This document shows, piece by piece, positions 5,467 to 5,926 of a stretch of DNA of 5,926 nucleotides. Both the position numbers and the translations under genes were made by a program. The stretch comes from Nitrososphaerales archaeon TH1920. GTDB lineage: Archaea; Thermoproteota; Nitrososphaeria; Nitrososphaerales; Nitrososphaeraceae. Each line of letters starts with the position of its first letter. The stretch's first letter is position 1. Below the pieces are notes generated by a model. It was not told where the DNA came from. It ran no database searches and saw only the letters and a list, made by a program, of their open reading frames with translations. The DNA lies in assembly GCA_014523495.1 (NCBI GenBank), contig JAATVM010000199.1, positions 1 through 5,926 on the forward strand, written 5' to 3'.

Positions 5467-5557
5467 GTGTACCTATTTCAAATTGTGATTTTAGAGGCTA
5501 GACTAATTCTGCTATATGACATGTTAAGAATTTTGAATTTTTTTTGTTGGGCGAAGG

Positions 5558-5565
5558 TTTATATT
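5558..5565 (+). promoter_or_regulatory. rRNA operon promoter (BRE and TATA box)
   Basis: TTTATATT is preceded by the purine-rich GCGAAGG (5551-5557), suitable as a TFB recognition element, and by a T8 tract upstream. Initiation near 5587 would leave a pre-16S leader of about 185 nt. It is the best TATA box between the DHH gene and 16S on this strand. Confidence 0.65.
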
Positions 5566-5587
5566 TTAATCAGACAAGAATTTCTAG

Positions 5588-5771
5588 GAACGCAATCGTA
5601 TAGGCGGCGTCGTAGATGATTTTTGGTCAGTTGGCCATTTCATGATTCATCGACCTCCAGTTGCGCTCATAATATGGAGATTCAATTACAAAGTTGAATC
5701 TGACATGGTTACACAATATGCACAATAACTTGATTGTCCGACCGTACTATTTTATAATAGATTAAGGATCG
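5588..5771 (+). other. Structured pre-16S rRNA leader
   Basis: This stretch between the predicted rRNA transcription start and the mature 16S 5' end has no coding frame worth calling. It can fold. An outer stem pairs 5588-5595 with 5661-5668 (CGCAA/TTGCG core). Inside it, GTC and GATGA (5609-5611 and 5615-5619, with a three-base bulge GTA) pair with TCATCGAC (5647-5654), topped by TGGTC/GGCCA around AGTT. A second hairpin pairs AGATTCAA (5678-5685) with TTGAATCT (5694-5701). A small CTATT/AATAG stem lies at 5747-5760. The leader strand of the 16S processing stem should also lie here, but its partner is beyond the window. Confidence 0.6.

Positions 5772-5926
<155 letters not shown>

Noticed and set aside
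5749..5760. TATA-like ATTTTATAATAG just before 16S as a second rRNA promoter
   Set aside because: Initiation 25 bp downstream would fall inside mature 16S. It is better read as part of the leader with a small CTATT/AATAG stem.

Overview
The window comes from an ammonia-oxidising archaeon of the Thaumarchaeota (Nitrososphaerota), most likely of the soil lineage (group I.1b, Nitrososphaerales). Three things point there: a full-length archaeal-type amoA, a fused gamma-alpha 2-oxoacid:ferredoxin oxidoreductase, and an archaeal 16S rRNA 5' end. The DNA is AT-rich, most strongly between genes. Promoters carry archaeal TATA boxes close to TTTATATA and most leaders look short. From memory, linkage of amo genes to the rRNA operon was reported for the soil fosmid 54d9; I could not compare the sequences.

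Layout, left to right (+ strand unless stated): (1) 1-66, the last 21 codons of a membrane protein cut by the window edge, probably AmoB. (2) 67-275, a T-rich terminator zone, a small hairpin and two candidate amoA promoters. (3) 276-926, amoA, subunit A of ammonia monooxygenase. (4) 927-1077, an oligo-T terminator, a 12-bp palindrome and a 9-bp dyad beside the TATA box of the next gene. (5) 1078-1227, a 49-residue, nine-cysteine zinc-ribbon-like protein of unknown function. (6) 1285-3243 and 3230-4192, korA and korB, overlapping by 14 nt and forming a two-subunit 2-oxoacid:ferredoxin oxidoreductase operon. (7) 4193-4436, a convergent intergenic region with a strong hairpin and a possible small transcription unit. 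(8) 5432-4437 on the minus strand, a DHH-DHHA1 phosphoesterase. (9) 5433-5771, divergent promoters for the DHH gene and the rRNA operon plus a structured pre-16S leader. (10) 5772-5926, the first ~155 nt of 16S rRNA, cut by the window end.

The genes are mostly separate transcription units; only korA-korB is a clear operon. amoA carries the energy metabolism (NH3 to hydroxylamine at the membrane). KorAB joins central carbon metabolism to ferredoxin. The DHH protein probably hydrolyses short nucleic acids or phosphodiesters in the cytoplasm. I see no mobile element, CRISPR array or defence system. The less explained items are the Cys-rich mini-protein with its upstream dyad, the possible small RNA or peptide between korB and the DHH gene, and leader structures that could refold with the 5' end of 16S rRNA.
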